Shown in pieces: positions 16,198-24,513 of a DNA stretch of 64,000 nt (positions are counted from its first letter, which is position 1; every line of letters begins with the position of its first letter). Origin of the DNA: Nocardia sp. NBC_01503. Its GTDB lineage: Bacteria > Actinomycetota > Actinomycetes > Mycobacteriales > Mycobacteriaceae. The position numbers were made by a program, and so were the translations under genes. The DNA is taken from assembly GCF_036327755.1 (NCBI RefSeq), contig NZ_CP109596.1, positions 4,278,001-4,342,000 on the forward strand. The letters run 5' to 3'. The notes beneath the pieces are model-generated. The model was not told where the DNA came from. It was given only the letters and a program-made list of their open reading frames with translations, and made no database searches.

Positions 16198-17053
16198 GAG
16201 TGACAACGAGCTGGGGCTGTTCCTGCGTACCCGCAGGGAGGCGACCACGCCTGCCGAGGTGGGGTTACCCAGCGGCGCGCGTCGGCGCACCCCTGGTTTG
16301 CGGCGCGCGGAACTCGCCACTCTGGCCGGAGTCAGTGTCGAATACCTGATCAGGTTGGAGCAGGGGCGCGACCGGAATCCGTCGGTGTCCGTACTGTCCT
16401 CGATCGCCGATGCACTCCAGCTGACCAGGAATCAGCGGGTGCACCTGCATCAGCTCGGCAAAGCCTCCGATCCCGGCTTCAGCTGCCTCGGCGGCGCGGG
16501 CCCGAACCGGGCCGTGCGCCCCGCGATCCAGGCGATCCTCGAACAACTCGAACCCGCACCTGCCGTGGTGATGAACCGGCTCAGCGAACTGCTCGCCAGC
16601 ACCACCGGTTACCGGCGGCTGATGGAACCCATCGGCCTGCTCGATGCCGGATGGCCGGGCAGTTACGCCCGCTACGTACTCACCGACCCGCGCGCCCGCA
16701 CCGCCTACCCTGACTGGGAACACAAGGCGGACAAGGTGGTTGCCACGCTGAAACAGGGTCCCGGCCGCTCCGATCCGCAGGTCGGCGCGCTCATCGACGA
16801 ACTCACCCTCACCGTCGGCGAGGAATTCACCCGCCGCATGGAGAACATCCCCGGCCTGCCCGACCACAATGGCGTCGGCCGCCTCGAGCACCCCGAAGCG
16901 GGCATGCTCCGCCTGGCCTACGAAACGCTCTCGCTCTCGGCCGACGATGATCAATACATCATGATCTACCTCCCCGCCGACGAACCGACCGCCGCCGCCC
17001 TCGACGCCCTGATCGGCCGTACACCCGGCAGCCTCCGAGCCGTCGCCGGTTGA
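16196..17053 (+). CDS. XRE-family regulator with MmyB-like ligand domain
   Basis: A 285-residue transcription regulator. The N-terminal helix-turn-helix (about 8-80) shows LGLFLRTRREATTPAEVGL, RRTPGLRRAELATLAGVSVEYLIRLEQGRDRNPS, which is typical of the actinobacterial MmyB class. The rest (about 100-275) is the MmyB-like ligand-binding domain, with NRLSELLASTTGYRRLMEP and LRLAYETLSLSADDDQ. The GTG start at 16196 gives MSDNELGLFL; GAAAGG lies directly before it, so the mRNA may have a very short leader. It is divergent from the FMN reductase gene, its likely target. Confidence 0.85.
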   Translation: MSDNELGLFLRTRREATTPAEVGLPSGARRRTPGLRRAELATLAGVSVEYLIRLEQGRDRNPSVSVLSSIADALQLTRNQRVHLHQLGKASDPGFSCLGGAGPNRAVRPAIQAILEQLEPAPAVVMNRLSELLASTTGYRRLMEPIGLLDAGWPGSYARYVLTDPRARTAYPDWEHKADKVVATLKQGPGRSDPQVGALIDELTLTVGEEFTRRMENIPGLPDHNGVGRLEHPEAGMLRLAYETLSLSADDDQYIMIYLPADEPTAAALDALIGRTPGSLRAVAG

Positions 17054-17371
17054 AGAGCGGCCGAACCTCGCAGGTTCGCATCCGCCGCGGCGCGGCACTC
17101 GCACGACGCTGACAGTCCCGCGCGTCCGTTCACCGTCGCCGCCTCGGCCCGCGCTCGGATGGCCCTTTCGTCCTGGCGGATGGCTTCGATGGCCGTGCCC
17201 CATGGGCTCCGCCACCCCGCACCGACTTGATCGGGGCGCGGTGTGTTCACGCGTGTTCGTGACCGCCGCGCCCGACCCTCGAACTTCTCCGGCGGTATCG
17301 ACCGCCCACCCGGCCGCGGCGCACGCGGCTGGTCTGCCTTTGTTTCATCGACCTTGAAAGGGGCGGTAGCC
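17054..17371. other. 318-bp region without a recognised gene
   Basis: Between the MmyB-type regulator and prfB I see no supported gene. The last 25 bases hold the prfB ribosome site (GAAAGGGG). A short GTGTTCACGCGTGTTCGTGA stretch (17241-17260) is partly symmetric. Confidence 0.5.
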
Positions 17372-18502
17372 TTGAGCACCGTGCATCCTGACGTCTCCGC
17401 TGACCTGGCCGAACTCGACGCGACTCTGAAGACCATCGAGTCGGTGCTCGATATCGACGAGCTGGTCCGGCGTATCGACGAATTGGAACAGCAGGCCGCG
17501 GATCCCGAGCTCTGGAACGACCAGGACCACGCCCAGGCCGTGACCAGCGAACTCTCGCACGCCCAGAGTGAACTGCGACGGGTCCGGGAGTTGCGTTCGC
17601 GGCTCGAGGACCTGCCGGTGCTGTACGAGTTGGCCGAGGACGAGGAGGGTGAGGCGCGCGCCTCCGCTCTCGCCGACGCCGATGCCGAACGCGCCAACCT
17701 GCACGGCGATGTGGAGGCCCTCGAGGTCCGCACGCTGCTCGCCGGTGAATACGACAAGCGTGAGGCGCTGGTCAATATTCGCTCCGGCGCCGGTGGCGTG
17801 GACGCCGCCGACTGGGCGCAGATGCTCATGCGCATGTACGTGCGCTGGGCCGAACGACACAAGTACAGCGTCGAAATCTACGACACCTCCTATGCCGAAG
17901 AGGCGGGCATCAAATCCGCCACCTTCGCCGTGAAATCGCCATACGCCTACGGCACGCTCTCGGTGGAGATGGGCACGCACCGCCTGGTGCGCATCAGCCC
18001 CTTCGACAACCAGGGCCGTCGCCAGACCTCCTTCGCCGAGGTCGAGGTGCTACCCGTGGTGGAGACCACCGACCACATCGAGATTCCGGAGGGCGAGGTG
18101 CGCGTCGACGTGTACCGCTCCTCCGGTCCCGGTGGCCAGTCGGTCAACACCACCGACTCGGCGGTGCGCCTGACCCATATTCCGACCGGCATCGTCGTCA
18201 CCTGCCAGAACGAGAAATCTCAGCTGCAGAACAAGATTTCGGCCATGCGCGTCCTGCAGGCCAAACTGCTCGAACGCAAGCGGCAGGAGGAGCGCGCCCA
18301 GATGGACGCGCTCAAGACCAATGAGGGCGCGTCCTGGGGCAACCAGATGCGCTCCTACGTTCTGCACCCGTACCAGATGGTCAAGGATCTCCGGACCAGC
18401 TACGAGGTCAACAATCCCTCCGCCGTACTCGACGGCGACATCGATGGTTTCATCGAATCCGGAATCCGCTGGCGCATGCGGGAGCAGCAGACACAGGCTT
18501 AA
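17372..18502 (+). CDS. prfB: Peptide chain release factor 2
   Basis: Class I release factor recognising UAA and UGA. From a TTG start (GAAAGGGG upstream) the protein has 376 residues. The codon-recognition tripeptide is S209-P210-F211 in RISPFDNQGRR, and the catalytic GGQ is 254-256 in SSGPGGQSVNTTD. A GTG three codons later is an alternative start. The frame is continuous: there is no internal UGA frameshift site, as expected for actinobacteria. It opens the block prfB - mscS-like - small membrane protein - ftsE - ftsX, the same order as M. tuberculosis Rv3105c-Rv3101c. Confidence 0.95.
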   Translation: MSTVHPDVSADLAELDATLKTIESVLDIDELVRRIDELEQQAADPELWNDQDHAQAVTSELSHAQSELRRVRELRSRLEDLPVLYELAEDEEGEARASALADADAERANLHGDVEALEVRTLLAGEYDKREALVNIRSGAGGVDAADWAQMLMRMYVRWAERHKYSVEIYDTSYAEEAGIKSATFAVKSPYAYGTLSVEMGTHRLVRISPFDNQGRRQTSFAEVEVLPVVETTDHIEIPEGEVRVDVYRSSGPGGQSVNTTDSAVRLTHIPTGIVVTCQNEKSQLQNKISAMRVLQAKLLERKRQEERAQMDALKTNEGASWGNQMRSYVLHPYQMVKDLRTSYEVNNPSAVLDGDIDGFIESGIRWRMREQQTQA

Positions 18503-18554
18503 CCTTCACCCTGGTTGTTCGCGGCCCGCCCCGGATCTGGACCGGCGGAACGGG

Positions 18555-18628
18555 GGAGCGAAGCGGAGGAGTGGAGGAGGGAAGATCCGGGGTTACGAGG
18601 GTCGCGAACCGCCGGAGCGAAGCGGAGG
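18555..18628 (+). repeat. Two direct copies of GGAGCGAAGCGGAGG
   Basis: The 15-mer GGAGCGAAGCGGAGG occurs at 18555-18569 and again at 18614-18628 in the prfB/mscS spacer. The second copy supplies the ribosome site of the mscS-like gene. Such purine-rich repeats are scattered in actinobacterial genomes. Confidence 0.7.
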
Positions 18629-18632
18629 CAAA

Positions 18633-19496
18633 ATGAGCACCAGTTCGACTCTCGCCGCCGGTACCGGTGCCGACTTCGGAAACTGGTTCAGGTCCAGCGG
18701 ACTCGAGATCGTGCTGCTCATCGTCGGCGCGATGTTGTTCTCGCGCGCAGCGACTTTCGTACGTGATCGGATCACTCGGAACATCGACGCCTCGTTCCGC
18801 AGCAGCGATTCGCTGGTGCGGACCGAGGCCGCCAAACACCGACATGCGTTGGCACAGGTCATAACCTGGGTCGTACTGTCCATCGTGTATTTCCTGGTGG
18901 CGCTGGAAGTCTTGCAGCGCTTGGGCTTTCAGCTCACCGGGCTGGTGGCTCCGGCCGCGGTACTCGGTGCGGCGATAGGTTTCGGCGCACAGCGCATCGT
19001 GCAGGATCTGCTGGCCGGATTCTTCCTGATCACCGAAAGACAGTACGGCTTCGGCGATGTGGTGCGCATCGCGATCCTCGGATCGGCAGTCGACGCCGAG
19101 GGTACGGTCGAGGACGTCACGTTGCGCGTCACCACACTGCGCAGCGTCGACGGCGAAGTGATCACCATTCCGAATGGTCAAATCGTGAAAGTGACCAATC
19201 TGTCGAAGGATTGGGCGCGGGCCGCCATCGACGTCCCCGTTCCCGCCACCGCCGATATCAACAAGATCAATGAGATTCTGCACGAGGTGGGCGCGAAGGC
19301 GTTCGCCGACCGAAAATTGAAATCACTACTGCTCGACGAACCATCTGTCATGGGTGTCGAAGATCTCACCGTCGACCAGATGAATATCAAGATGGTGGCC
19401 CGGACATTGCCGGGCAAACAGTTCGACGTCGGGCGTGAGCTGCGGGTGCGAGTGGCCGCGGCGCTACGCCGGGAGGGTCTGAGTGAAACCACGTAA
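18633..19496 (+). CDS. Small-conductance mechanosensitive (MscS-type) channel
   Basis: A 287-residue MscS-family membrane protein with three N-terminal transmembrane segments (about 25-45, 75-97, 103-125). The third, pore-lining helix reads LVAPAAVLGAAIGFGAQRIVQDLLAGFFLITE, followed by the beta domain with YGFGDVVRI and VTLRVTTLRSVDGEVITIPNGQI, the hallmark of MscS. It should open on hypo-osmotic shock. Start ATG 18633 is preceded by GCGGAGG. It corresponds in position to Rv3104c of M. tuberculosis. Its stop overlaps the GTG of the next small gene. Confidence 0.85.
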   Translation: MSTSSTLAAGTGADFGNWFRSSGLEIVLLIVGAMLFSRAATFVRDRITRNIDASFRSSDSLVRTEAAKHRHALAQVITWVVLSIVYFLVALEVLQRLGFQLTGLVAPAAVLGAAIGFGAQRIVQDLLAGFFLITERQYGFGDVVRIAILGSAVDAEGTVEDVTLRVTTLRSVDGEVITIPNGQIVKVTNLSKDWARAAIDVPVPATADINKINEILHEVGAKAFADRKLKSLLLDEPSVMGVEDLTVDQMNIKMVARTLPGKQFDVGRELRVRVAAALRREGLSETT

Positions 19497-19650
19497 GTCC
19501 ACGGCGATCCTGATGACGGTCTGGGTCGCCACGTTCGTGCTGTACCTGTTCGTCAAACCCGACACACCCACCAAGCCGCAACGCCCTGTCCTGGTGAACT
19601 CGGTCCTCAGCAACCATCTCTCTGGCCCAAGTGAGCCACCAGCCCGCTAA
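19483..19650 (+). CDS. 55-residue Pro-rich single-span membrane protein
   Basis: Short gene overlapping the end of the mscS-like gene by 14 bases (GTG start at 19483). The product has a basic start (VKPRKST), one transmembrane helix (AILMTVWVATFVLYLFV) and a Pro-rich tail (KPDTPTKPQRP) with LVNSVLSNH. The position between the MscS-like gene and ftsE matches Rv3103c, described as a proline-rich membrane protein, although that one is longer. Conservation of the slot and the GTG overlap support it as a real gene. Function unknown, possibly linked to FtsEX. Confidence 0.65.
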   Translation: MKPRKSTAILMTVWVATFVLYLFVKPDTPTKPQRPVLVNSVLSNHLSGPSEPPAR

Positions 19651-19707
19651 CGGCGTGTCTGCGCGGCGTGGCCGGGTAACGGTCACGTCTCGCTAGACTG
19701 GATTCCC

Positions 19708-20397
19708 GTGATAAGCCTGCGGAAGGTCACCAAGTCCTACAAGACCTCGACGCGACCCGCGCTGGACAATGTCTCTGTCGACATCGAAAAAGGCGAGTTC
19801 GTCTTCGTGATCGGACCATCCGGGTCCGGCAAGTCGACCTTCATGCGACTGCTGCTCAAGGATGAGAAACCCACCACCGGCGAGGTGTGGGTCGCGGATT
19901 TCCGGGTCGATAAGCTACCGGCCCGCAAAGTCCCCAAACTGCGCCAGCGCATCGGCTGTGTATTCCAGGATTTCCGGCTGCTGCAACAGAAATCGGTCGA
20001 GCAGAATGTCGCCTTCGCGCTGGAGGTGATAGGCAAATCGCGCACCTTCATCCACCGCGCGGTGCCCGAGGCGCTCGATATGGTCGGACTCTCCGGCAAG
20101 GCCGATCGACTGCCCAGTGAGCTGTCCGGCGGTGAACAGCAGCGGGTGGCCCTGGCCCGTGCCTTCGTGAACCGGCCGCTGGTACTGCTCGCCGACGAGC
20201 CCACCGGCAACCTGGACCCCGAGACGAGCGCCGACATCATGACCCTGCTGGAACGGATCAACCGCACCGGCACCACGGTCGTGATGGCGACCCACGACAA
20301 CACCATCGTCGATGCCATGCGCCGACGCGTGGTCGAACTCGATCGCGGCCGCCTGGTCCGCGATGAGGAGATGGGCGTCTACGGGGTGGGCCGGTAA
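19708..20397 (+). CDS. ftsE: Cell division ATP-binding protein FtsE
   Basis: ATPase subunit of the FtsEX complex at the septum, 229 residues. Walker A is GPSGSGKST (36-44), the ABC signature LSGGEQQR lies near 139-146, Walker B is VLLADEPTGNLDP and the switch His is in VMATHD. FtsEX senses the cytoplasmic state and activates septal peptidoglycan hydrolases such as RipC in mycobacteria. Start is GTG 19708. The stop overlaps ftsX (TAATG), so the two are translated together. Confidence 0.95.
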   Translation: MISLRKVTKSYKTSTRPALDNVSVDIEKGEFVFVIGPSGSGKSTFMRLLLKDEKPTTGEVWVADFRVDKLPARKVPKLRQRIGCVFQDFRLLQQKSVEQNVAFALEVIGKSRTFIHRAVPEALDMVGLSGKADRLPSELSGGEQQRVALARAFVNRPLVLLADEPTGNLDPETSADIMTLLERINRTGTTVVMATHDNTIVDAMRRRVVELDRGRLVRDEEMGVYGVGR

Positions 20398-21302
20398 TGC
20401 GACTCGGATTCCTTTTCGGTGAGGTTTTCACCGGCCTGCGCCGCAATGTCACCATGACCATCGCCATGATCCTGACCACCGCGGTCTCGCTGACCATGCT
20501 CGGCGGCGGCCTGCTGGCGGTGCGCATGGCGGACAAGATTCAGGACTACTACGTCCAAAGGGTCGAGATCCGACTGTATTTGGATGACGACGTTTCGCGG
20601 ACGGATCTGGACTGCACGCAGGAACCGTGCAAAACGCTCATGTCCGATCTGAAGAAGCATCGGGATGTGGCGAGCGTGCAGTTCGTCAACAGCGCGGATG
20701 CGGTGAAGGAGGTCAAGGAGACCACCTTCAAGGATCAGCCCGGGCTCGCCGACGAGGTCAGCAAGGACGGACTGCCCGCCTCGTTCCGGGTGAAGTTGAG
20801 TGATGTGACCAAATACCGGTCCATCTACGACGATTTCGCCAAACGGCCCGGCGTGATGACGGTGCTCAATGACATGGACATCGTCGACCGGCTGGTGAGT
20901 TTCTTTGTCGGACTCCGCAATGCGGCATTCGGACTGGCGGCGCTGCAGGCGCTGGCGGCACTGCTGTTGATCGCCAATATGGTTCAGGTCGCGGCCCTGG
21001 CGCGCAAGACCGAGGTCGGCATCATGCGACTGGTCGGTGCGACGCGCTGGTACACCCAGCTGCCATTCCTGTTGGAGGCGGTGCTGGCGGCGGCGGTCGG
21101 ATCGGCGCTGGCGATCGGCGGCCTGTTCATCGCGCAACCGCTGGTGATCAATCGGGCGCTGGGCAGTCTCTTCAACGATCAGGTGCTGCCGCGCATCACC
21201 GGCGACGATATCGCCACGGTGGCCTTGATCGTGACGCCGATCGGTATCGGATTCGCCGCGCTCGCGGCCTACGGCGCACTGCGGTATTACGTGCGTGAGT
21301 GA
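20397..21302 (+). CDS. ftsX: Cell division membrane protein FtsX
   Basis: A 301-residue membrane partner of FtsE. It has a cytoplasmic start (MRLGFLFGEVFTGLRRN), a first transmembrane helix, an extracellular loop of about 130 residues (residues 45-175) that carries two Cys in LDCTQEPCKTL, and three further helices at 178-200, 220-245 and 265-295. The Cys pair in the loop also occurs in mycobacterial FtsX as I recall. The overlap with ftsE and the conserved order make the call firm. Confidence 0.95.
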   Translation: MRLGFLFGEVFTGLRRNVTMTIAMILTTAVSLTMLGGGLLAVRMADKIQDYYVQRVEIRLYLDDDVSRTDLDCTQEPCKTLMSDLKKHRDVASVQFVNSADAVKEVKETTFKDQPGLADEVSKDGLPASFRVKLSDVTKYRSIYDDFAKRPGVMTVLNDMDIVDRLVSFFVGLRNAAFGLAALQALAALLLIANMVQVAALARKTEVGIMRLVGATRWYTQLPFLLEAVLAAAVGSALAIGGLFIAQPLVINRALGSLFNDQVLPRITGDDIATVALIVTPIGIGFAALAAYGALRYYVRE

Positions 21303-21422
21303 AATCGCTCACCCCCGTCCGGTTTTCGCATAACTCGCGAACCGGGCGGGAGGGGGTGCGAAGTTGCGTGTGGTGTGCGGAAGGCGGAACGGGTGTCGGA
21401 TACGGTCCGTAGGATTGCCCGC

Positions 21423-23636
21423 GTGAGCGCACCGGAGGTCGAGACCGTCACCGACAACGCATCCACCGTGGACGCGGGAAGCGCTGCGGCGCACCAGGTT
21501 CTGCGAAAGACGTTCGGCTACGACAGTTTCCGCGGACCGCAGCGCGCGATTGTCGAGCAGGTCATCTCCGGTGGTGACGCACTGGTGCTCATGCCGACCG
21601 GTGGCGGCAAATCGCTCTGCTATCAGATTCCCGCGCTGGTGCGGCCCGGGGTGGGCGTGGTGGTGTCACCGCTCATCGCACTCATGCAGGATCAGGTCGA
21701 CGCGCTGAACGCGGTCGGGGTGCGCGCCGGATTCCTCAACTCCACCCAGTTCCCTGACGAGCGTCGGGCAGTCGAGGCGGCCTTCGTGGCGGGGGAGTTG
21801 GATCTGCTCTACCTCGCGCCGGAGCGATTGCGGTTGGAGTCCACCGCACAGCTGCTCGATCGCGGGAAGATCGCGCTCTTCGCCATCGACGAGGCGCACT
21901 GTGTCTCACAGTGGGGTCATGATTTCCGGCCGGATTATCTGGCGCTGTCCATGCTGCATCAGCGCTGGCCGGATGTGCCGCGCATCGCGCTGACGGCCAC
22001 GGCTACCGCCGCCACGCGTAAGGAGATCGCCGAACGGCTCGATCTCACCGCGGCCGAACACTTCGTGGCCAGCTTCGATCGGCCCAATATCCAGTATCGG
22101 ATCGAGGGCAAGAATCGGCCCGAGCAGCAACTGCTGGCGTTCATCCAGGGTGAGCACGCCGGGGACGCGGGCATTGTGTACTGCCTGTCGCGGAATTCGG
22201 TCGAGAAGACCGCCGCCTTCCTCAATGCCAATGGTGTTGCGGCCGTGCCGTATCACGCGGGGCTGGACAATCGGATTCGCGCGACGAATCAGGCCCGGTT
22301 CCTGCGGGAGGACGGCCTGGTCGTGGTCGCCACCATCGCCTTCGGTATGGGCATCGACAAACCCGATGTGCGGTTCGTCGCGCATCTGGATCTGCCGAAA
22401 TCGGTGGAGGGCTACTACCAGGAGACCGGCCGCGCCGGGCGTGACGGCCAGGCCTCCACCGCATGGATGGTCTACGGCCTGAGTGATGTTGTGCAGCAAC
22501 GCAAAATGATCGACTCTTCCGACGGCGACGCCATGCACCGTCGTCAGCTGCAACTGCATCTGGACGCCATGCTCGCGCTCTGCGAGACGGTCGAATGCCG
22601 CCGCACCCAACTGCTCGCCTACTTCGGCCAGCCGGGCGAGGCGTGTGGCAACTGCGACACCTGCATCAATGCCCCCGAATCCTGGGACGGCACCGTGCCC
22701 GCGCAGAAGGTGCTCTCCACCATCCTGCGGCTCAAACGCGAACGCGGGCAGAGCTTCGGCGCGGGCCATATCGTCGACATCCTGATCGGCAAGCGCAATC
22801 CCAAGGTGGAGCAGCACGCCCATCACGAACTCAAGGTCTTCGGCATCGGCACCGAACTCCGCGATATCGAGTGGCGCGGGGTGATCCGCCAGCTCCTGGC
22901 CCAAGGTCTGATCGCCGTACACGGCGACTACGGCGTCCTCACCCTCACCGACTCCTCGAACGAGGTGCTCTTCGACGGCCGCCAGGTCAAACTCCGCCGT
23001 GAGAAAGAGCGCGTCAAGGCCGCCCGAACCACCAAGCCCGCCAAGGCATCCCGCCTCGCCCCGGACCTCGCCCCCGGCGACTCCGACCTCTTCGAGCGGC
23101 TGCGCGCCTGGCGCGCCGCCACCGCCAAGGAGACCGGCGTCCCCGCCTATGTGGTCTTCCACGACGCCACCCTGCGCGAAATAGCCGCCCGCAAACCGGC
23201 CTCCCTCGCCGACCTCGGCACCATCTCGGGCATCGGTGAGAACAAGCGCGCCAAATACGGCGAAGGCGTCCTCGAGGTAATCGCGGGCGCGCCTTCCGGG
23301 ACCCAAACCGCCTCGGCACCGGCGACTTCGGTTGCCGGAGCGGTGGTCAGCAGCGCCGATTCCGCATCGGCCTCCGCGGGCAGCGGCACCGCACCTTCCG
23401 CACCCGGCTCCGTGAGTCGATTCCCCTCGGCAGGCTCACCCCCGCAAAAGCCCGCTCGCCCCGCCGCGAGCCAGTCCCGCACCGGCGCACGACCCGCAGC
23501 TGCCCCCGCGCGCGAATCCGAGCCTCCCGCACCCCGGTCATCGCCCCGTCCCGCTCCCGCCCCGTCCTACGACGACGTCCCCTGGCCCGACGATATGCCC
23601 CCCGACTTCGATGAACTCCCACCCGACTTCGGCTAG
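21423..23636 (+). CDS. recQ: RecQ-family ATP-dependent DNA helicase
   Basis: 3'-5' DNA helicase of 737 residues. Walker A is LMPTGGGKS (56-64), the box is AIDEAHCVSQWGHDFRPDY, and the second RecA domain ends with YYQETGRAGRDG. The RecQ-Ct zinc site is seen in the CGNCDTC cluster, followed by a winged helix. An HRDC domain is at about 545-625 (LFERLRAWRAATAKETGVP). The last 100 residues are Pro/Ala/Ser-rich and end in an acidic patch (DDVPWPDDMPPDFDELPPDFG), similar to SSB-type acidic tips. GTG at 21423 is preferred over an upstream frame start. The neighbourhood between ftsX and smpB is unusual for recQ. Confidence 0.9.
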   Translation: MSAPEVETVTDNASTVDAGSAAAHQVLRKTFGYDSFRGPQRAIVEQVISGGDALVLMPTGGGKSLCYQIPALVRPGVGVVVSPLIALMQDQVDALNAVGVRAGFLNSTQFPDERRAVEAAFVAGELDLLYLAPERLRLESTAQLLDRGKIALFAIDEAHCVSQWGHDFRPDYLALSMLHQRWPDVPRIALTATATAATRKEIAERLDLTAAEHFVASFDRPNIQYRIEGKNRPEQQLLAFIQGEHAGDAGIVYCLSRNSVEKTAAFLNANGVAAVPYHAGLDNRIRATNQARFLREDGLVVVATIAFGMGIDKPDVRFVAHLDLPKSVEGYYQETGRAGRDGQASTAWMVYGLSDVVQQRKMIDSSDGDAMHRRQLQLHLDAMLALCETVECRRTQLLAYFGQPGEACGNCDTCINAPESWDGTVPAQKVLSTILRLKRERGQSFGAGHIVDILIGKRNPKVEQHAHHELKVFGIGTELRDIEWRGVIRQLLAQGLIAVHGDYGVLTLTDSSNEVLFDGRQVKLRREKERVKAARTTKPAKASRLAPDLAPGDSDLFERLRAWRAATAKETGVPAYVVFHDATLREIAARKPASLADLGTISGIGENKRAKYGEGVLEVIAGAPSGTQTASAPATSVAGAVVSSADSASASAGSGTAPSAPGSVSRFPSAGSPPQKPARPAASQSRTGARPAAAPARESEPPAPRSSPRPAPAPSYDDVPWPDDMPPDFDELPPDFG

Positions 23637-23974
23637 TGAGATCGCCCGTGACACTTGACGAGTTGTTCGATCGGGAGCCCTGGCAGTGGGGATTGCGCGG
23701 TGATCCCCGGCTGTGGCAGGAACTGCGCACGCGGTTCAAGAACCGTCCGATACCCAACGAATTCGAGTGGCCACGCATACTCGAGTCGGAGATACTCGAC
23801 CTGCTCGACATGACATCGGACGAACTGTCCCGCGCCGGTGTGCACGACATCGTCGGGGTTGAGCGCTACTTCACGGGGAGCGGGCTCAGCGATGGGTCCG
23901 TCTCGCCGCACTGGTGGCGCTATACCGGGATTCCGATCCTGATCGACCGGGCTCAGGCGTGGAGAGAAAGTTGA
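23636..23974 (+). CDS. Conserved hypothetical protein (112 residues), coupled to recQ
   Basis: Small soluble protein starting at a GTG that overlaps the recQ stop, or at GTG 23648. The sequence contains EPWQWGLRGDPRLWQELR, ILDLLDMTSDELSRAGVHD and SPHWWRYTGIPILIDRA, which look folded and conserved, with many Trp. I do not recognise the family. The overlap with recQ suggests co-expression, and a helicase-associated role is only inference. Confidence 0.7.
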   Translation: MRSPVTLDELFDREPWQWGLRGDPRLWQELRTRFKNRPIPNEFEWPRILESEILDLLDMTSDELSRAGVHDIVGVERYFTGSGLSDGSVSPHWWRYTGIPILIDRAQAWRES

Positions 23975-24074
23975 GAGCAAGGCCGCTGTCAGCGGATTTG
24001 GTGGCTGGGCGCGGGCACGATAAGCTTTCGGAGCTGCCGCGGTTCGACCTTGGTCGGAGCGCAGCGAGCATCCT

Positions 24075-24147
24075 GGTCCCGTCGTCTAGCGGCCTAGGAC
24101 GCCGCCCTCTCAAGGCGGTAGCGCGGGTTCAAATCCCGTCGGGACTA
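24075..24147 (+). tRNA. tRNA-Glu (anticodon CTC)
   Basis: A full cloverleaf of 73 nt: acceptor GGTCCCG pairs with CGGGACT (first pair G-U), D-arm, anticodon stem CCGCC/GGCGG with loop CTCTCAA so that positions 34-36 are CTC, and T-arm GCGGG-TTCAAAT-CCCGT. CCA is not encoded. A 12-bp hairpin terminator follows three bases later. Confidence 0.95.
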
Positions 24148-24150
24148 CTT

Positions 24151-24187
24151 CGAAAGGCCCCCTGCCCTTGTGGCCGGGGGCCTTTCG
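24151..24187 (+). terminator. Terminator of the tRNA-Glu gene
   Basis: CGAAAGGCCCCC pairs with GGGGGCCTTTCG (12 bp). It begins 3 bp after the tRNA end. Confidence 0.8.
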
Positions 24188-24513
24188 CATATCCGGGTGC
24201 GGAACGGTGGCTGCAATAAATCGTTGGCCTGGAACGGGTGGGGCTCGCTACCTTTGATCTCGGCCGCGAGTCAGGGGCGCACCGGAATCTCCGGACCGCG
24301 TTCCCCGTATCGGTTGCGGTCAACTTTCTGGTGACGCGGGTCTTCGACCCGCCGAGGTTCGACTCCTTATGTGATGCGCCCTGTCCGGTCGTTCGCGACA
24401 GCGCGGCTCTGCGAGCTCTCCGCCTGCGGGCGGGGGAACTCCCGCCGCGTCGTCGTGGCCGGGCAGGGCGTATCCGGTCGTACCTGATTGCCCTGTGCGG
24501 CAAGGAGATTGAC
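24188..24513. other. 326-bp spacer without a recognised gene
   Basis: Between the tRNA terminator and the band-7 gene I see no supported coding frame. A GGGTC-TTC-GACCC mini-hairpin and a T-arm-like GAGGTTCGACTCC lie near 24336-24364, but no tRNA can be folded. The last bases hold the AAGGAG of the next gene. Confidence 0.5.

Noticed and set aside
17372..17470. Possible programmed frameshift in prfB
   Set aside because: The frame is continuous from TTG 17372; no internal TGA slippage site is present.
18503..18632. Short gene between prfB and the mscS-like gene
   Set aside because: The frame is repeat-derived (GGAGCGAAGCGGAGG twice) and has no protein-like composition.
21906..23306. Long minus-strand open frame inside recQ
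   Set aside because: It lies on the opposite strand of a clear helicase gene and has no ribosome site or domain.
24322..24366. tRNA-like T-arm (GAGGTTCGACTCC) near the band-7 gene
   Set aside because: No acceptor stem, anticodon arm or D-arm could be matched around it.
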